A stretch of DNA of 64,000 nucleotides from Streptomyces longisporoflavus (GCF_014649775.1 NZ_BMTR01000001.1:744001-808000), one strand, 5' to 3'. Counted from the stretch's first letter, positions 41,971-49,881 are shown. The notes: a model not told the origin generated them from the letters alone. Translations and numbers: made by a program.

Positions 41971-43446
41971 GTGGGCATTCGCCGACCCGCCATATCGACC
42001 GCCGTGGCCGCCGCCCTGATCGGGTCGCTCGGTGTTCCGCTCCTCGCGGGTACCGCAGCAGCGAAGGACGGCGCCGTGACCGTGCGCGAGGACTTCGACG
42101 GCGACGGCTACCAGGACATCGCCGTCGCCGCCCCCGGCGCGAAGGTAGGCGGCCACGTCTGGGCCGGCTACATCACGGTCAGATACGGCTCCGCGCAGGG
42201 CTTCGACCCCGCGCGCACCACGATCATCAACCAGGACACCCCCGGCGTGCCCGGAGTCCCCGGCGACAACCACGGTTTCGGCTACGCGATGATCGCCCGC
42301 GATGTGGACGGCGACGGCCTGACCGACCTGGGGCTTGTCACCCGCGAATACCGGCCGGAGAACAACGTCGGCGGATCGGTGATCCTCCTGTGGGGCCGCA
42401 AGGCCGGCATCACCGGCCAGGGCGCCGTGCGCCTCGGAGCTCCGGCGAACGCACAGGTAGGCGACGACATCACCGCGGGCGACTTCGACGGCGACGGGCA
42501 CCAGGACCTGTTCATGCGCAACGGCGACGACTACGACTACCACGCCGTGCTCTACGGCCCCTTCGACCGGGCAGGCGCCCCCGCCCGCGAGCAGCAGGTG
42601 AAGGTCTACAGCACCGACAACTCCATCAACTCCACCGTCGCGGGCGACTTCAACGGCGACGGCATCGAGGACCTCGCGACCTTCTACGTCTACGAGAACC
42701 ACGCCGAGGGCGGCAAGCTGTGGCTCGGCACCAAGACCGGCCTGTCCACCGTCCCGCAGCCTCTGGGTTCCGCCGCGGCCTCGGCCGTCGCCGACTTCGA
42801 CCAGGACGGCTACGCAGACCTCGCCACCCGTATCTTCCCGAACGGCGACACCGAGGGCACCGAGGTGGACCCCGGCACCGTCAAGATCCAATACGGGTCG
42901 CCGTCCGGCCCCGGCCAGACGCGCACGCAGTCGGTCACGCAGAACACGGCGGGTGTGCCCGGCACGAGCGAGAAGGGCGACCAGTTCGGCGGCCGCCTGA
43001 ACACGGGCGACACGAACGGCGACGGCTACCCCGACCTGGCCGTCGGCGTCCCCGGCGAGGCGATCGGCTCGAAGGCGAAAGCCGGTGCCGTGGTGGTGCT
43101 CAAGGGCGGCAGGGGCGGGCTCACCGGCACGGGCGCGCAGGCCTTCCACCAGGACACTGCGGACGTGCCGGGTGTCGCGGAGTCCGGCGACCGGTTCGGC
43201 GGTTCGGTACGGCTGCTCGACGTGACGGGTGACGGCAAGGCGGACCTGACCACGGGCGCGCCGGGCGAGGACCCGGGTGCCGTCGTGAACGGCGGTGCGG
43301 TGTGGCTGCTGCGCGGCTCGGCCTCCGGCGTGACGGCCTCGAAGTCCGCCGCGCAGAACCCGACGGACATCGGGGCACCGGCGGCGAAGGCCCTGTACGG
43401 CTTGAACCTGAGCGGCGACAACGGTCCCGGAGTGGTGATCCCCTAG
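41971..43446 (+). CDS. Secreted FG-GAP / integrin-alpha-like beta-propeller protein, 491 aa
   Basis: Signal peptide (AVAAALIGSLGVPLLAGTAA, cleavage near AAA-KDG). At least six FG-GAP blades with calcium loops follow: DFDGDGYQDIAVAAPGA, DVDGDGLTDLGLV, DFDGDGHQDLFM, DFNGDGIEDLATF, DFDQDGYADLAT, DTNGDGYPDLAVGVPGE, then VTGDGKADLTTGAPGED. A calcium-stabilised extracellular propeller, perhaps binding surfaces or polysaccharide. AGGAGG 4 nt upstream fixes the GTG start. A PHO-box-like repeat upstream suggests phosphate control. Confidence 0.93.
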   Translation: MGIRRPAISTAVAAALIGSLGVPLLAGTAAAKDGAVTVREDFDGDGYQDIAVAAPGAKVGGHVWAGYITVRYGSAQGFDPARTTIINQDTPGVPGVPGDNHGFGYAMIARDVDGDGLTDLGLVTREYRPENNVGGSVILLWGRKAGITGQGAVRLGAPANAQVGDDITAGDFDGDGHQDLFMRNGDDYDYHAVLYGPFDRAGAPAREQQVKVYSTDNSINSTVAGDFNGDGIEDLATFYVYENHAEGGKLWLGTKTGLSTVPQPLGSAAASAVADFDQDGYADLATRIFPNGDTEGTEVDPGTVKIQYGSPSGPGQTRTQSVTQNTAGVPGTSEKGDQFGGRLNTGDTNGDGYPDLAVGVPGEAIGSKAKAGAVVVLKGGRGGLTGTGAQAFHQDTADVPGVAESGDRFGGSVRLLDVTGDGKADLTTGAPGEDPGAVVNGGAVWLLRGSASGVTASKSAAQNPTDIGAPAAKALYGLNLSGDNGPGVVIP

Positions 43447-43450
43447 GGCT

Positions 43451-43590
43451 GTTTCCCGGATCATGTGCGGAGCCGGATCATGAGGACTGCGAGGGCGACG
43501 GTTCCGAGGTAGATGCAGGCGCGTTTCCCGTAACGTGTGGCGACGGCGCGGAAGCCCTTGAGTCGGCGGAAACCGTTGTGACAGTCCGTG
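43451..43590 (-). pseudogene. IS5-family transposase C-terminal fragment (left copy)
   Basis: The minus strand reads NGFRRLKGFRAVATRYGKRA then CIYLGTVALAVLMIRLRT and a stop at 43461, the tail of an IS5/IS427-type transposase. It starts 4 bp after the FG-GAP stop codon. A related copy in the opposite direction is at 44341-44447. Confidence 0.82.
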
Positions 43591-43888
43591 ACTGCGCCCC
43601 CATCCTGACGCGGTGGGCCGACCCGGCCCAGCTCGCGATCGTCCCGTCCTCGGCGTCCGCCCTGCGTTCCGTCCCGCGTCGTTGGTTCCAGTGCCGCGGC
43701 CGCGCCCCTGCGCTGGGACCAGTCGGCACGATCCAGATGAAAAGCCCGTTCGATCCCTCGTGCGCGGGGGTATGTCCTGCCTTGCCGACCGCACGTCAGG
43801 GCTCGGACCGGATCTGGCTGATGGGGGAATCGTGCGCACTCGCGTGTCCGGACTGGGCCTCGGTCCGAGCCGAGGGGACTACGCCGTC
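43591..43888. other. 298-bp stretch between an IS fragment and a membrane gene
   Basis: No gene or IS protein remnant recognised. The frame of the following membrane protein is open upstream through this stretch, but it has no protein-like composition before the ATG at 43889. Confidence 0.4.
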
Positions 43889-44332
43889 ATGACCCCGCTC
43901 GTGGGCACCCTGTTCCAGATACACCGGGGATTCATGCTGATCTTCTGGGTCGTCATGGTCGGTTTAACGGTGTTCACCCCCGACCAGGTCGACGGGAACT
44001 TAGCCTGGACGACGGCGGTGGTGATCGCGGTCTACGCCGTGACGTTCGGATGGCGTCTGCTGAGCGCCCGGCTCGGCATGAACCGGTGCTACCTCCTGGC
44101 GGAGGGGGTGGCCGTGACCAACCGCTTCGGCCGGGTGACCGATTCCGTGGCCTGGAGCGACGTGACCGGTATAGAGCAGACAACGGTCGTGGAACTCTAC
44201 ATGGGAGCGCACCGCATGGAGATCCACCGGAACCAGACCGCCAAACCCCTCGTGTGCGTGGCACCGGGCGTCAAATCGAAACTGGTGGAAGCGCTGCTCG
44301 CCGAGGGCCGCCGCGCAGGAGCCCTGCAGTGA
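43889..44332 (+). CDS. Two-helix membrane protein with PH-like domain, 147 aa
   Basis: Two transmembrane helices (GFMLIFWVVMVGLTVFTP and AWTTAVVIAVYAVTFGWRLL) precede a bacterial PH/YdbT-like beta domain (LLAEGVAVTNRFGRVTDSVA, WSDVTGIEQTTVVELYMGAH). It is similar in layout to DUF2581/PH_6-type actinobacterial membrane proteins of unknown role. It is flanked on both sides by IS5 tails pointing outward from it, the right one beginning 8 bp after its stop. Confidence 0.8.
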   Translation: MTPLVGTLFQIHRGFMLIFWVVMVGLTVFTPDQVDGNLAWTTAVVIAVYAVTFGWRLLSARLGMNRCYLLAEGVAVTNRFGRVTDSVAWSDVTGIEQTTVVELYMGAHRMEIHRNQTAKPLVCVAPGVKSKLVEALLAEGRRAGALQ

Positions 44333-44340
44333 GGGGCATC

Positions 44341-44447
44341 GGGGTCCCGGGCCGTGGCCACTTGCTGTGGCGAGCGTGGATACATCTCCCTCGCGACCGT
44401 CGCCCTCGCAGCCCTCATGATCTGGCTCCGTACATGATCCGGGAAGC
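44341..44447 (+). pseudogene. IS5-family transposase C-terminal fragment (right copy)
   Basis: The plus strand reads RAVATCCGERGYISLATVAL then AALMIWLRT and a stop at 44437. The 107 bp align without gaps to the inverted left copy (43451-43557) at roughly three quarters identity, ending with GATCCGGGAAGC in both. The more diverged centre (CCGERGY against RYGKRAC) shows it is an old remnant. Confidence 0.8.
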
Positions 44448-44579
44448 AGCGCCTGGAGCCGGCGGCCTGCGGCTGCCTTGAGCAGTCGACGGATGCGCAA
44501 GCTGCCGTAGACGCGGCGTACGGCGGGCGGCGGTTCCGACGTAAATGAAATGACCGCGCGGACGTCGCTACGGGCCTGC

Positions 44580-44585
44580 TAGCGT
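44580..44585 (+). promoter_or_regulatory. -10 element (TAGCGT) for the thrS-like leader transcript
   Basis: TAGCGT ends 7 nt before the leader-peptide ATG at 44593, so the mRNA would begin at that ATG without a ribosome binding site. No convincing -35 stands at 17-18 bp. Confidence 0.45.
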
Positions 44586-44592
44586 CAGCCGT

Positions 44593-44643
44593 ATGAAGCG
44601 CGCTGCTATGACGACGACGCCGGAGAGTGTCCCGGCGCGCTGA
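44593..44643 (+). CDS. Leader peptide with Thr-Thr-Thr (16 aa) upstream of thrS-like gene
   Basis: The ORF encodes MKRAAMTTTPESVPAR with three consecutive ACG threonine codons (44611-44619). It ends in TGA 14 nt before the attenuator hairpin and 84 nt before the synthetase ATG. A short hairpin (CGCCGG / CCGGCG, 44618-44637) starts at the last Thr codon and would be disturbed by a ribosome stalled there. This is the classical arrangement for ribosome-mediated attenuation by charged tRNA-Thr. It is probably leaderless, given TAGCGT 7 nt upstream. Confidence 0.75.
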   Translation: MKRAAMTTTPESVPAR

Positions 44644-44657
44644 CAGATGTCTGAGTC

Positions 44658-44687
44658 GAAGCCCCGGGGCGAGTGCCCCGGGGCTTC
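44658..44687 (+). terminator. Attenuator hairpin, 13-bp perfect stem, upstream of thrS-like gene
   Basis: GAAGCCCCGGGGC, loop GAGT and GCCCCGGGGCTTC form a 13-bp perfect stem, followed by GTCTTG. There is no long T-run, as is usual in Streptomyces. TCCCGG at 44630-44635, within the leader ORF, could pair with CCGGGG of the 5' arm (44664-44669) as an antiterminator. Confidence 0.75.
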
Positions 44688-44727
44688 GTCTTGCGGTCAC
44701 TCGCCCGATATCCGCGAGGAGACCGCC

Positions 44728-45954
44728 ATGCATGACCACCGCAAGCTCGGCCGTGAACTGGGCCTGTTCGACACCGACCCGCTGATCGGCGCGGGCCTGC
44801 CGTACTGGCTGCCCGACGGCGCGACCGTACGGCACACCCTGGAGGAGTACATCCGCGCCGCCGAGCGGCGTGCCGGGTACCGGCACGTGTACTCGCCGGT
44901 CCTCGGCAAGCGGGAGCTGTACGAGATCTCCGGGCATTGGGCGCACTACAGCGACGACATGTTCTCGCCGATGGACCTCGGCGGTGAGCAGGTCGTCCTG
45001 AGGCCGAGCCTGTGCCCTCATCACGCGGTGATCTACCGCTCCCGCTCCCACAGCTACCGCGAACTGCCCCTGCGCATGGCCGAGCTGGGAGGCATGTACC
45101 GCTCCGAACTCTCCGGCGTGCTCGGCGGGCTGACCCGGGTACGGGCCATCCAGCTCAACGACGCGCACATCTTCTGCACCCTCGACCAGGTCGCCGAGGA
45201 GGCGCGGGCGGCGCTGGAGATGATTCGCCGGGCCTATGAGGCGCTCGGTATCACCCCGGCCCGCTACCGGCTCTCCCTGCCGGGCTCCGGTGGCAAGTAC
45301 GTAGCCGCTCCCGAGAAGTGGCGACGGTCCACCGCGCTGCTGACCGATGTCCTCGACCGCTCGGGCCTGCCCTACGAGGCGGCCGAGGGCGAGGCCGCGT
45401 TCTACGGCCCGAAGATCGACGTCCAGGTCGCCGACGGTGCCGGCCGGGAGTCCACCCTCTCCACCGTCCAGGTCGACTTTCACCAGCCCGAGCAGTTCGA
45501 CCTGCACTACATCGGTGCGGACGGCGCCAAACACCGGCCGGTCATGGTGCACCGCAGCATCATCGGCAGTGTGGAGCGAGCCGTCGCCCATCTCATCGAA
45601 GAGCACGGCGGTGCCTTCCCCGCCTGGCTCGCCCCCACTCAACTGGTGATCCTGCCGATCTCCGACACCGAACTGCCGAACGCCGCGGCCCTCGCCCGGC
45701 GATGCACCGACCTCGGACTGCGTGCCGACATCGCGGGACCGGACCGCGGCACCCTGGGCGCCCGTATCCGGGAGGCCCGCCTGGTTCCCTATCAGGCCGT
45801 CATCGGCGCCAAGGAGGCCGCTGACGATCACGTGGCCCTGCGTCTGCGAGACGGACGCCGACTCGACCCGCAGCCGATCAGCGACGCACTCACCCGTATC
45901 GGCGCGCTCATCGATGCCCACAGCAACGCCTTGTGGGCCGACACCGCCGCATAG
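44728..45954 (+). CDS. Short threonyl-tRNA synthetase lacking the TGS and editing domains, 408 aa
   Basis: Only the class II catalytic core and anticodon-binding domain are present; normal bacterial ThrRS is about 640-660 aa with N-terminal TGS and editing domains. The zinc/threonine ligands are conserved: Cys in LRPSLCPHHAVIYRS, His in LNDAHIFCT and His in PVMVHRSIIGSVERAVA. Motif 2 is MYRSELSGVLGGLTRVRAIQ and motif 3 ends GSVER. The C-terminal HGTP domain has LVILPISDTE and GARIREARLVPYQAVIGAKE. GCGAGGAG sets the ATG at 44728. The Thr-rich leader and attenuator suggest induction when Thr-tRNA is low. It may be a stress or inhibitor-resistant second ThrRS, which is inference. Confidence 0.9.
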   Translation: MHDHRKLGRELGLFDTDPLIGAGLPYWLPDGATVRHTLEEYIRAAERRAGYRHVYSPVLGKRELYEISGHWAHYSDDMFSPMDLGGEQVVLRPSLCPHHAVIYRSRSHSYRELPLRMAELGGMYRSELSGVLGGLTRVRAIQLNDAHIFCTLDQVAEEARAALEMIRRAYEALGITPARYRLSLPGSGGKYVAAPEKWRRSTALLTDVLDRSGLPYEAAEGEAAFYGPKIDVQVADGAGRESTLSTVQVDFHQPEQFDLHYIGADGAKHRPVMVHRSIIGSVERAVAHLIEEHGGAFPAWLAPTQLVILPISDTELPNAAALARRCTDLGLRADIAGPDRGTLGARIREARLVPYQAVIGAKEAADDHVALRLRDGRRLDPQPISDALTRIGALIDAHSNALWADTAA

Positions 45955-46061
45955 CAGGCGGTGAGATCGGCTACTGCTGTCGCCGCTCGGGCCGGTGACC
46001 CGGGAGGCTTGGTGGGAAGGGGAGAGGCCGTGAGCCGGACGGGTTTCACCGGCCGGTGGTG

Positions 46062-46349
46062 TCAGGCGCGTTCGGCTTCGTTCGGCTCCTCGGCGGCTCC
46101 CGTCCCGGTGCGGCGGCGGCCCAGCAGGGCGCTGCCCGCGATCACCAGGCCGATGGCGATGATCTTGGCGGCGTGGTAGTAGCCGACCGCCATGTCCTGT
46201 GGGGTGCCGGGCAGCCGGAGGAAGACCCATGCCGCCGCGAGGCCGCCGAAGGCGATCAGGGCGACGGCGCCCCACGTCCCCAGATCCTCCCACCAGGGCC
46301 CCGGGCCGTACTCCCGCGCGTCGGACTGCTCGTCGTGCTTGTCGGTCAC
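46062..46349 (-). CDS. Small two-helix membrane protein, 95 aa
   Basis: A charged start (VTDKHDEQSDAREYGPGPWW) leads to two transmembrane helices (WGAVALIAFGGLAAAWVFLR and AAKIIAIGLVIAGSALLGRR) and a Gly/Glu-rich end. No domain recognised. AGGAG 8 nt upstream supports the GTG at 46349 over the ATG at 46382. It converges with the ThrRS gene. Confidence 0.75.
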   Translation of the reverse strand: MTDKHDEQSDAREYGPGPWWEDLGTWGAVALIAFGGLAAAWVFLRLPGTPQDMAVGYYHAAKIIAIGLVIAGSALLGRRRTGTGAAEEPNEAERA

Positions 46350-46552
46350 GGTCTGTGCTCCTGTGCGTCTGGTGGCGATCATGAGCGAAGACGCCGGGGC
46401 GGAGCGGGCGGTTCACCGGAGACCGTGCATTTCCGGCGGGCAGCAGGGGCAGTTCGCCCTCGGTACGGATTCACTCCGGCAGCCGTACGAGTCCGGGCCG
46501 GGCCGGGGGCCGGGCCCCGGCCCCGTGTATTCAGGTGTTGCCGGCAGGCGGG

Positions 46553-46753
46553 TCAGAAGCCGGGGGCGATCAGCAGGGCGGTGGCCAGGGCGCCGACAGC
46601 GATTACGGACCCTGCCGCCGCCAGGACAAAAGCCTGGGCTTGCACCGCTGTCTTGTCCTCACCGTCGTTCGGGGTGCGGCCCAGGTCCCACACCGCCTGA
46701 ATCTGCATGGACGCACCGACAATCACGCCGATCAACACAATGACATCGACCAT
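46553..46753 (-). CDS. Small membrane protein, 66 aa
   Basis: MVDVIVLIGVIVGASMQIQA is the first hydrophobic helix; TPNDGEDKTAVQAQAF is the loop; VLAAAGSVIAVGALATALLI is the second helix. GGGAG precedes the ATG at 46753. A longer in-frame N-terminus has no membrane-protein character. It has the same direction and style as the 95-aa membrane gene. Function unknown. Confidence 0.7.
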   Translation of the reverse strand: MVDVIVLIGVIVGASMQIQAVWDLGRTPNDGEDKTAVQAQAFVLAAAGSVIAVGALATALLIAPGF

Positions 46754-47103
46754 TCTGCTCCCATTTCTCCCCTCCCCGTCCTTCCCTGAACAGGCAGCGC
46801 ACCTGCATGCCTGCGCGGAAACGCCGCGATTGGCGCACACCGGCATTGATCAGACGGCCCATTGGGATGGGGGCTGCTCCAGCGCGTGGCGCGGCGGCTC
46901 TTCGGCCTGTGATGTCGGGCGGACCGTGAACACGTCGGGGTGTCCCCGGCCCCGGGACGGCCGTGCCGGCAGCGTGACGGTCTCGGCGACACGCCTCTTG
47001 CGGCGGTGCCGCGAGGCGCCTCGGCAACTTCCACTGCGAGGTGTCCTGTTGCCGCCTGGCCGGGTGGCGTCCACGGGCCGGACGCCACCCGCAAGGATGA
47101 GGG
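46754..47103. other. 350-bp gap without a gene
   Basis: It contains a 12-bp palindrome CGAGGCGCCTCG (47013-47024) and otherwise nothing I can support. It separates the csbD-like gene from the small membrane gene, both on the minus strand. Confidence 0.4.
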
Positions 47104-47277
47104 TCAGCGGCGGAAGGCGTTCTTGGCCTTGTCGGCGGACTGCTTCAGATTTCCCGCCACCCGGTCCGTCTTGCCTTCGCGCTCCATACGCTTGTTGCGG
47201 GTGCCGCGACCCATGCGCTCAGTGATCCGGCCCTTGAGCGTCTGCACTTTGTTGCCAAACGTGCGTCCAGTACTCAC
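47104..47277 (-). CDS. CsbD-family stress protein, 57 aa
   Basis: GNKVQTLKGRITERMGRGTR, then EREGKTDRVAGNLKQSADKA, is the CsbD pattern of short basic helical protein. GAGGA 5 nt upstream favours the GTG at 47277 over longer in-frame starts whose N-termini are not CsbD-like. Its neighbours are membrane and osmoprotection genes, consistent with a salt/general-stress group. It is smaller than the CsbD protein at 3641. Confidence 0.8.
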   Translation of the reverse strand: MSTGRTFGNKVQTLKGRITERMGRGTRNKRMEREGKTDRVAGNLKQSADKAKNAFRR

Positions 47278-47677
47278 GGCTGTCCTCTGTTCGACTTTGA
47301 TGGATGGGATGCCGGTCATCCGTGACTGCGGCTGGACCGGCCTCGGCCGCTGCCGCGATCCAGGTCGCCGCCGGTGCCGCGGTCGCCCGTGACGAAGGCA
47401 ACGAGACATGGATCGCGGAGAGGTTCCTGATGTCCGCGGGGTCCGGGCGGAGCGGGAAGGCGGGGTGTCGTGACCGAACGGTCCGGAGTGACACGGCCCT
47501 ACGCCGCGCCGCCAGCCAACGCCTGCTCATTGCTCCTGTCAACAGCGGTTGAACGGCGTGGTGTTGGCGGCGGGGCGTGGGGCCGCTGTGGCGACGAAGT
47601 GGGGTGCTGCGGCAGGGTCGGCGGCCCGACACGGGTTCCTGCCCGACGACCGGGCCGCCGCCGGGGCGTACTCCCGC
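47278..47677. other. 400-bp gap between bsm and csbD-like genes
   Basis: Nothing convincing. Minus-strand TTGACA at about 47540 has no matching -10 at normal spacing. A minus-strand frame with GGAG before ATG 47530 overlaps csbD in another frame and looks like Arg/Ala-rich noise. Confidence 0.4.
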
Positions 47678-49336
47678 TCAGTCGCGTACGAAGTGGAAGA
47701 TGCCCCAGGTCAGGTGCCCTCGGCGGCCTCCGTCGATCCAGTGGCCGAGCCCCGTCTTCATCTGGTCCAGATAGTCGTGGCTGATCTGCCGGGCCAGACC
47801 GTGCGCCTCCTGACGTGCTGTTTCCTCAAGGACACGTGTGTAATGCGTGGTCAGCTGGTCGCCGTGCTCTTCGAAGCCCCTGTCCGTGCCGGTGGCCGGG
47901 GCGAATCCGAGCCGGGACAACTGGTGCCGGTAGAAGCCGGGGGAGGCCAGGTCGTCCAGGTGGATACGGTCCAGGATGGGCTGGAGTACGCCCGCCGGGC
48001 AGTCGTCCGCGGCCATCGGGTCGGTGAAGATCAGCTGGCCGCCGGGCCGGAGCACACGGGCGATCTCTTCCAGGACCCGCACGCGGTTTCCGCTGTGCAG
48101 GAAGGCGTCCTGGGACCAGACGACGTCGACCTGCCCGTCGCCGTAGGGGATGTCCTCGAAAGAGCCGTCCACGACGTCGATCCGGTCGGTCAGGCCGCGC
48201 CCCGCGTTGAGCTCCTTGTGCCGCTGGTTCTCCACCTCGCTCAGGTTGAGGGCGATCACCCGGCAGCCGTGGCCCGCCGCCAGCTGGCGGGCCGAGCCGC
48301 CGAAGCCCGAGCCGAGGTCGAGGACGACGGACTCCCCGGTCAGGGACAGCTTGTCCGCCATCCGCCGGACGGTGCGGCGGCTGGCGTCCGCGATCGGCTC
48401 GCCCGGGTTTTCGTAGAGGCCGATGTGGATGTCCTCGCCGCCCCACACCTCGGCGTAGAAGGTGTCCGCGTCGGGCGAGTTGTAGTAGCTGCGGGCGGTG
48501 CTGGTCGCGCCGGTGTAGCGGCGTTCCTGCTCGCCTTCCGCCCGGTACTCCTTCTCGGCCACGTGCACGAAGAAGTCCGGCTTCTCGCCGCGGTAGGTGT
48601 GCTGGAAGTCCCCGTACGTCTCCACCCGCTGGAAGCCCACGTCGGTCATGAGTTTCCTGGTGTACTGCTTGCGCAGCGGGAACATGTTGAGGTGGTACAC
48701 GGAGTCGTCCGGGAAGCGGTACCGCATGCGGCACAGCCCCTCGTCGACGTAGTCGGGCTCTACGGCGACGTCCTCGCCGCAGTAGTAGTACTTGTGCTTG
48801 CTGGTGTAGCCGTCGTCCAGGATGGCGTCGTAGTTGCGCTGGTCGAGGACCAGGATGCCGTCGTGCTTGAGCATCGCGTAGAACTCGGCGAGTGCCTTGC
48901 GGCGGTCGCGCTCGGAGAACAGGTGCGTGAAGGAGTTGCCCAGGCAGACGATGGCGTCGTATTCGCCGTGCACATCGCGGTTGAGCCAGCGCCAGTCGGC
49001 CTGGACGACCCGCATGATGTGGCCGCCTTTCTGCATGCCGTTGGCGAAGGCCCTGGACAGCATCTCGGCGCTGCCGTCGGCGCTGACGGTCTCGAATCCG
49101 GCGGCGAGCAGGCGCACCGAGTGGAATCCGGTGCCCGTCGCGACGTCGAGGACGCTACGGACACCGCGTTTGCGCAGCAGGTCGATGAAGAACGTCCCCT
49201 CGCTCTCCGCCCGTTTCTCCCAATCTATGAGTGAGTCCCACTTCTCGACGAAGCTGGGTACGTATTCCTCCGTGTAGTGCCCGGTTTCACGTACATCGAC
49301 AGGGTTGTCGCCGAACTCTTGGGCCGGTTGCACCAT
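47678..49336 (-). CDS. Fused glycine/sarcosine and dimethylglycine N-methyltransferase, glycine betaine synthesis, 552 aa
   Basis: Two complete SAM methyltransferase domains in one chain. The N-terminal one (about 1-275) matches glycine/sarcosine methyltransferase: FVEKWDSLIDWEKRAESEGT, SVLDVATGTGFHSVRLLAAG, YDAIVCLGNSFTHLF and LVLDQRNYDAILDDGY. The C-terminal one (about 285-552) matches sarcosine/dimethylglycine methyltransferase: YYNSPDADTFYAEVWGGEDI, SVVLDLGSGFGGSARQLAAG and VDVVWSQDAFLHSGNRVRVL. Together they convert glycine to betaine with three SAM. Elsewhere these are usually two proteins. It is probably induced by salt or drought. GAAGGG upstream fits the ATG at 49336. Confidence 0.9.
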   Translation of the reverse strand: MVQPAQEFGDNPVDVRETGHYTEEYVPSFVEKWDSLIDWEKRAESEGTFFIDLLRKRGVRSVLDVATGTGFHSVRLLAAGFETVSADGSAEMLSRAFANGMQKGGHIMRVVQADWRWLNRDVHGEYDAIVCLGNSFTHLFSERDRRKALAEFYAMLKHDGILVLDQRNYDAILDDGYTSKHKYYYCGEDVAVEPDYVDEGLCRMRYRFPDDSVYHLNMFPLRKQYTRKLMTDVGFQRVETYGDFQHTYRGEKPDFFVHVAEKEYRAEGEQERRYTGATSTARSYYNSPDADTFYAEVWGGEDIHIGLYENPGEPIADASRRTVRRMADKLSLTGESVVLDLGSGFGGSARQLAAGHGCRVIALNLSEVENQRHKELNAGRGLTDRIDVVDGSFEDIPYGDGQVDVVWSQDAFLHSGNRVRVLEEIARVLRPGGQLIFTDPMAADDCPAGVLQPILDRIHLDDLASPGFYRHQLSRLGFAPATGTDRGFEEHGDQLTTHYTRVLEETARQEAHGLARQISHDYLDQMKTGLGHWIDGGRRGHLTWGIFHFVRD

Positions 49337-49793
49337 GATGGAGAACCCTTCAGCCGGAGCGATCGTGCTCTTGCGTCAGTCGTGTTCGGCAGCCACCGGT
49401 GTCCGCCTGCGTAGGTCAGCGGCGGCTGTGGGTGAGGTGGTGCGGTGGTGTCGTGGTGAGCACATCGCTATCCACCCTCGGGGGCTTCATTCCTTTAACT
49501 GTCGTATACATGGCAAAGACCTCTCCCGCGATCTGGTTCTCCGGGTGATCGCCGATGCGCCGGGGGAGGCGGCCGCCGCCGGATCGTTCGGCACAGCGGC
49601 GGCCGCACCGGCGCGTGGGAATGGCTCCCCCTTTTCCCTCGCGCCGGGGTCCTCACGAGCCCGGGGGCGCGGGAGTTGCCCCGGGCCGGGTCGTGAGGAC
49701 GTGGGGCCGGGGCTGCGTCGCGGTGGAGCGTAATCCCGGCCGTCTGGGGTCTTGCCTCAGTAACGCCCGGGGTCTGGGGGCAGGGTAAGCGTG

Positions 49794-49879
49794 CCCGCCC
49801 GTCGAGACGATAAGCCGACCTGGCCGAGCGACTTCGGCCCTACTCCAGTACGCCGAAGTCGGTATACCGGACGGGCGGG
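49794..49879. ncRNA. Nested stem-loop element, 86 nt (candidate structured RNA)
   Basis: The outer arms CCCGCCCGTC (49794-49803) and GACGGGCGGG (49870-49879) are perfect complements. Inside, CGACTTCGGC (49829-49838) pairs with GCCGAAGTCG (49852-49861), while GGCCGA/TCGGCC (49822-49839) offers a competing hairpin, and CGGTATACCG (49860-49869) fills the rest. It has no anticodon or T-loop pattern of a tRNA. Strand is undetermined. Confidence 0.4.
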
Positions 49880-49881
49880 AG

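Noticed and set aside
41875..43839. 654-codon minus-strand frame over the FG-GAP gene
   Set aside because: Antisense of a clear FG-GAP propeller; only its extreme left part matches the IS tail by coincidence of frame.
44197..46416. 739-codon minus-strand frame over the ThrRS gene
   Set aside because: No ribosome binding site or domain; ThrRS motifs are unambiguous on the plus strand.
47219..47530. Minus-strand ORF with GGAG before ATG 47530
   Set aside because: Overlaps the CsbD gene in another frame, and the translation is Arg/Ala-rich without conserved features.
47549..49234. 561-codon plus-strand frame over the betaine methyltransferase
   Set aside because: Antisense artefact, composition dominated by Val, Gly, Arg and Ala without structure.
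49337..49530. Glycine, SAM or c-di-AMP riboswitch in the leader of the betaine gene
   Set aside because: Compared by eye with the conserved cores of these classes; no match in the roughly 160-nt presumed leader. A covariance-model scan would be decisive.
49794..49879. tRNA candidate suggested by nested stems
   Set aside because: Outer stem is 10 bp, and no GTTC-type T-loop, anticodon loop or D-loop pattern can be placed on either strand.
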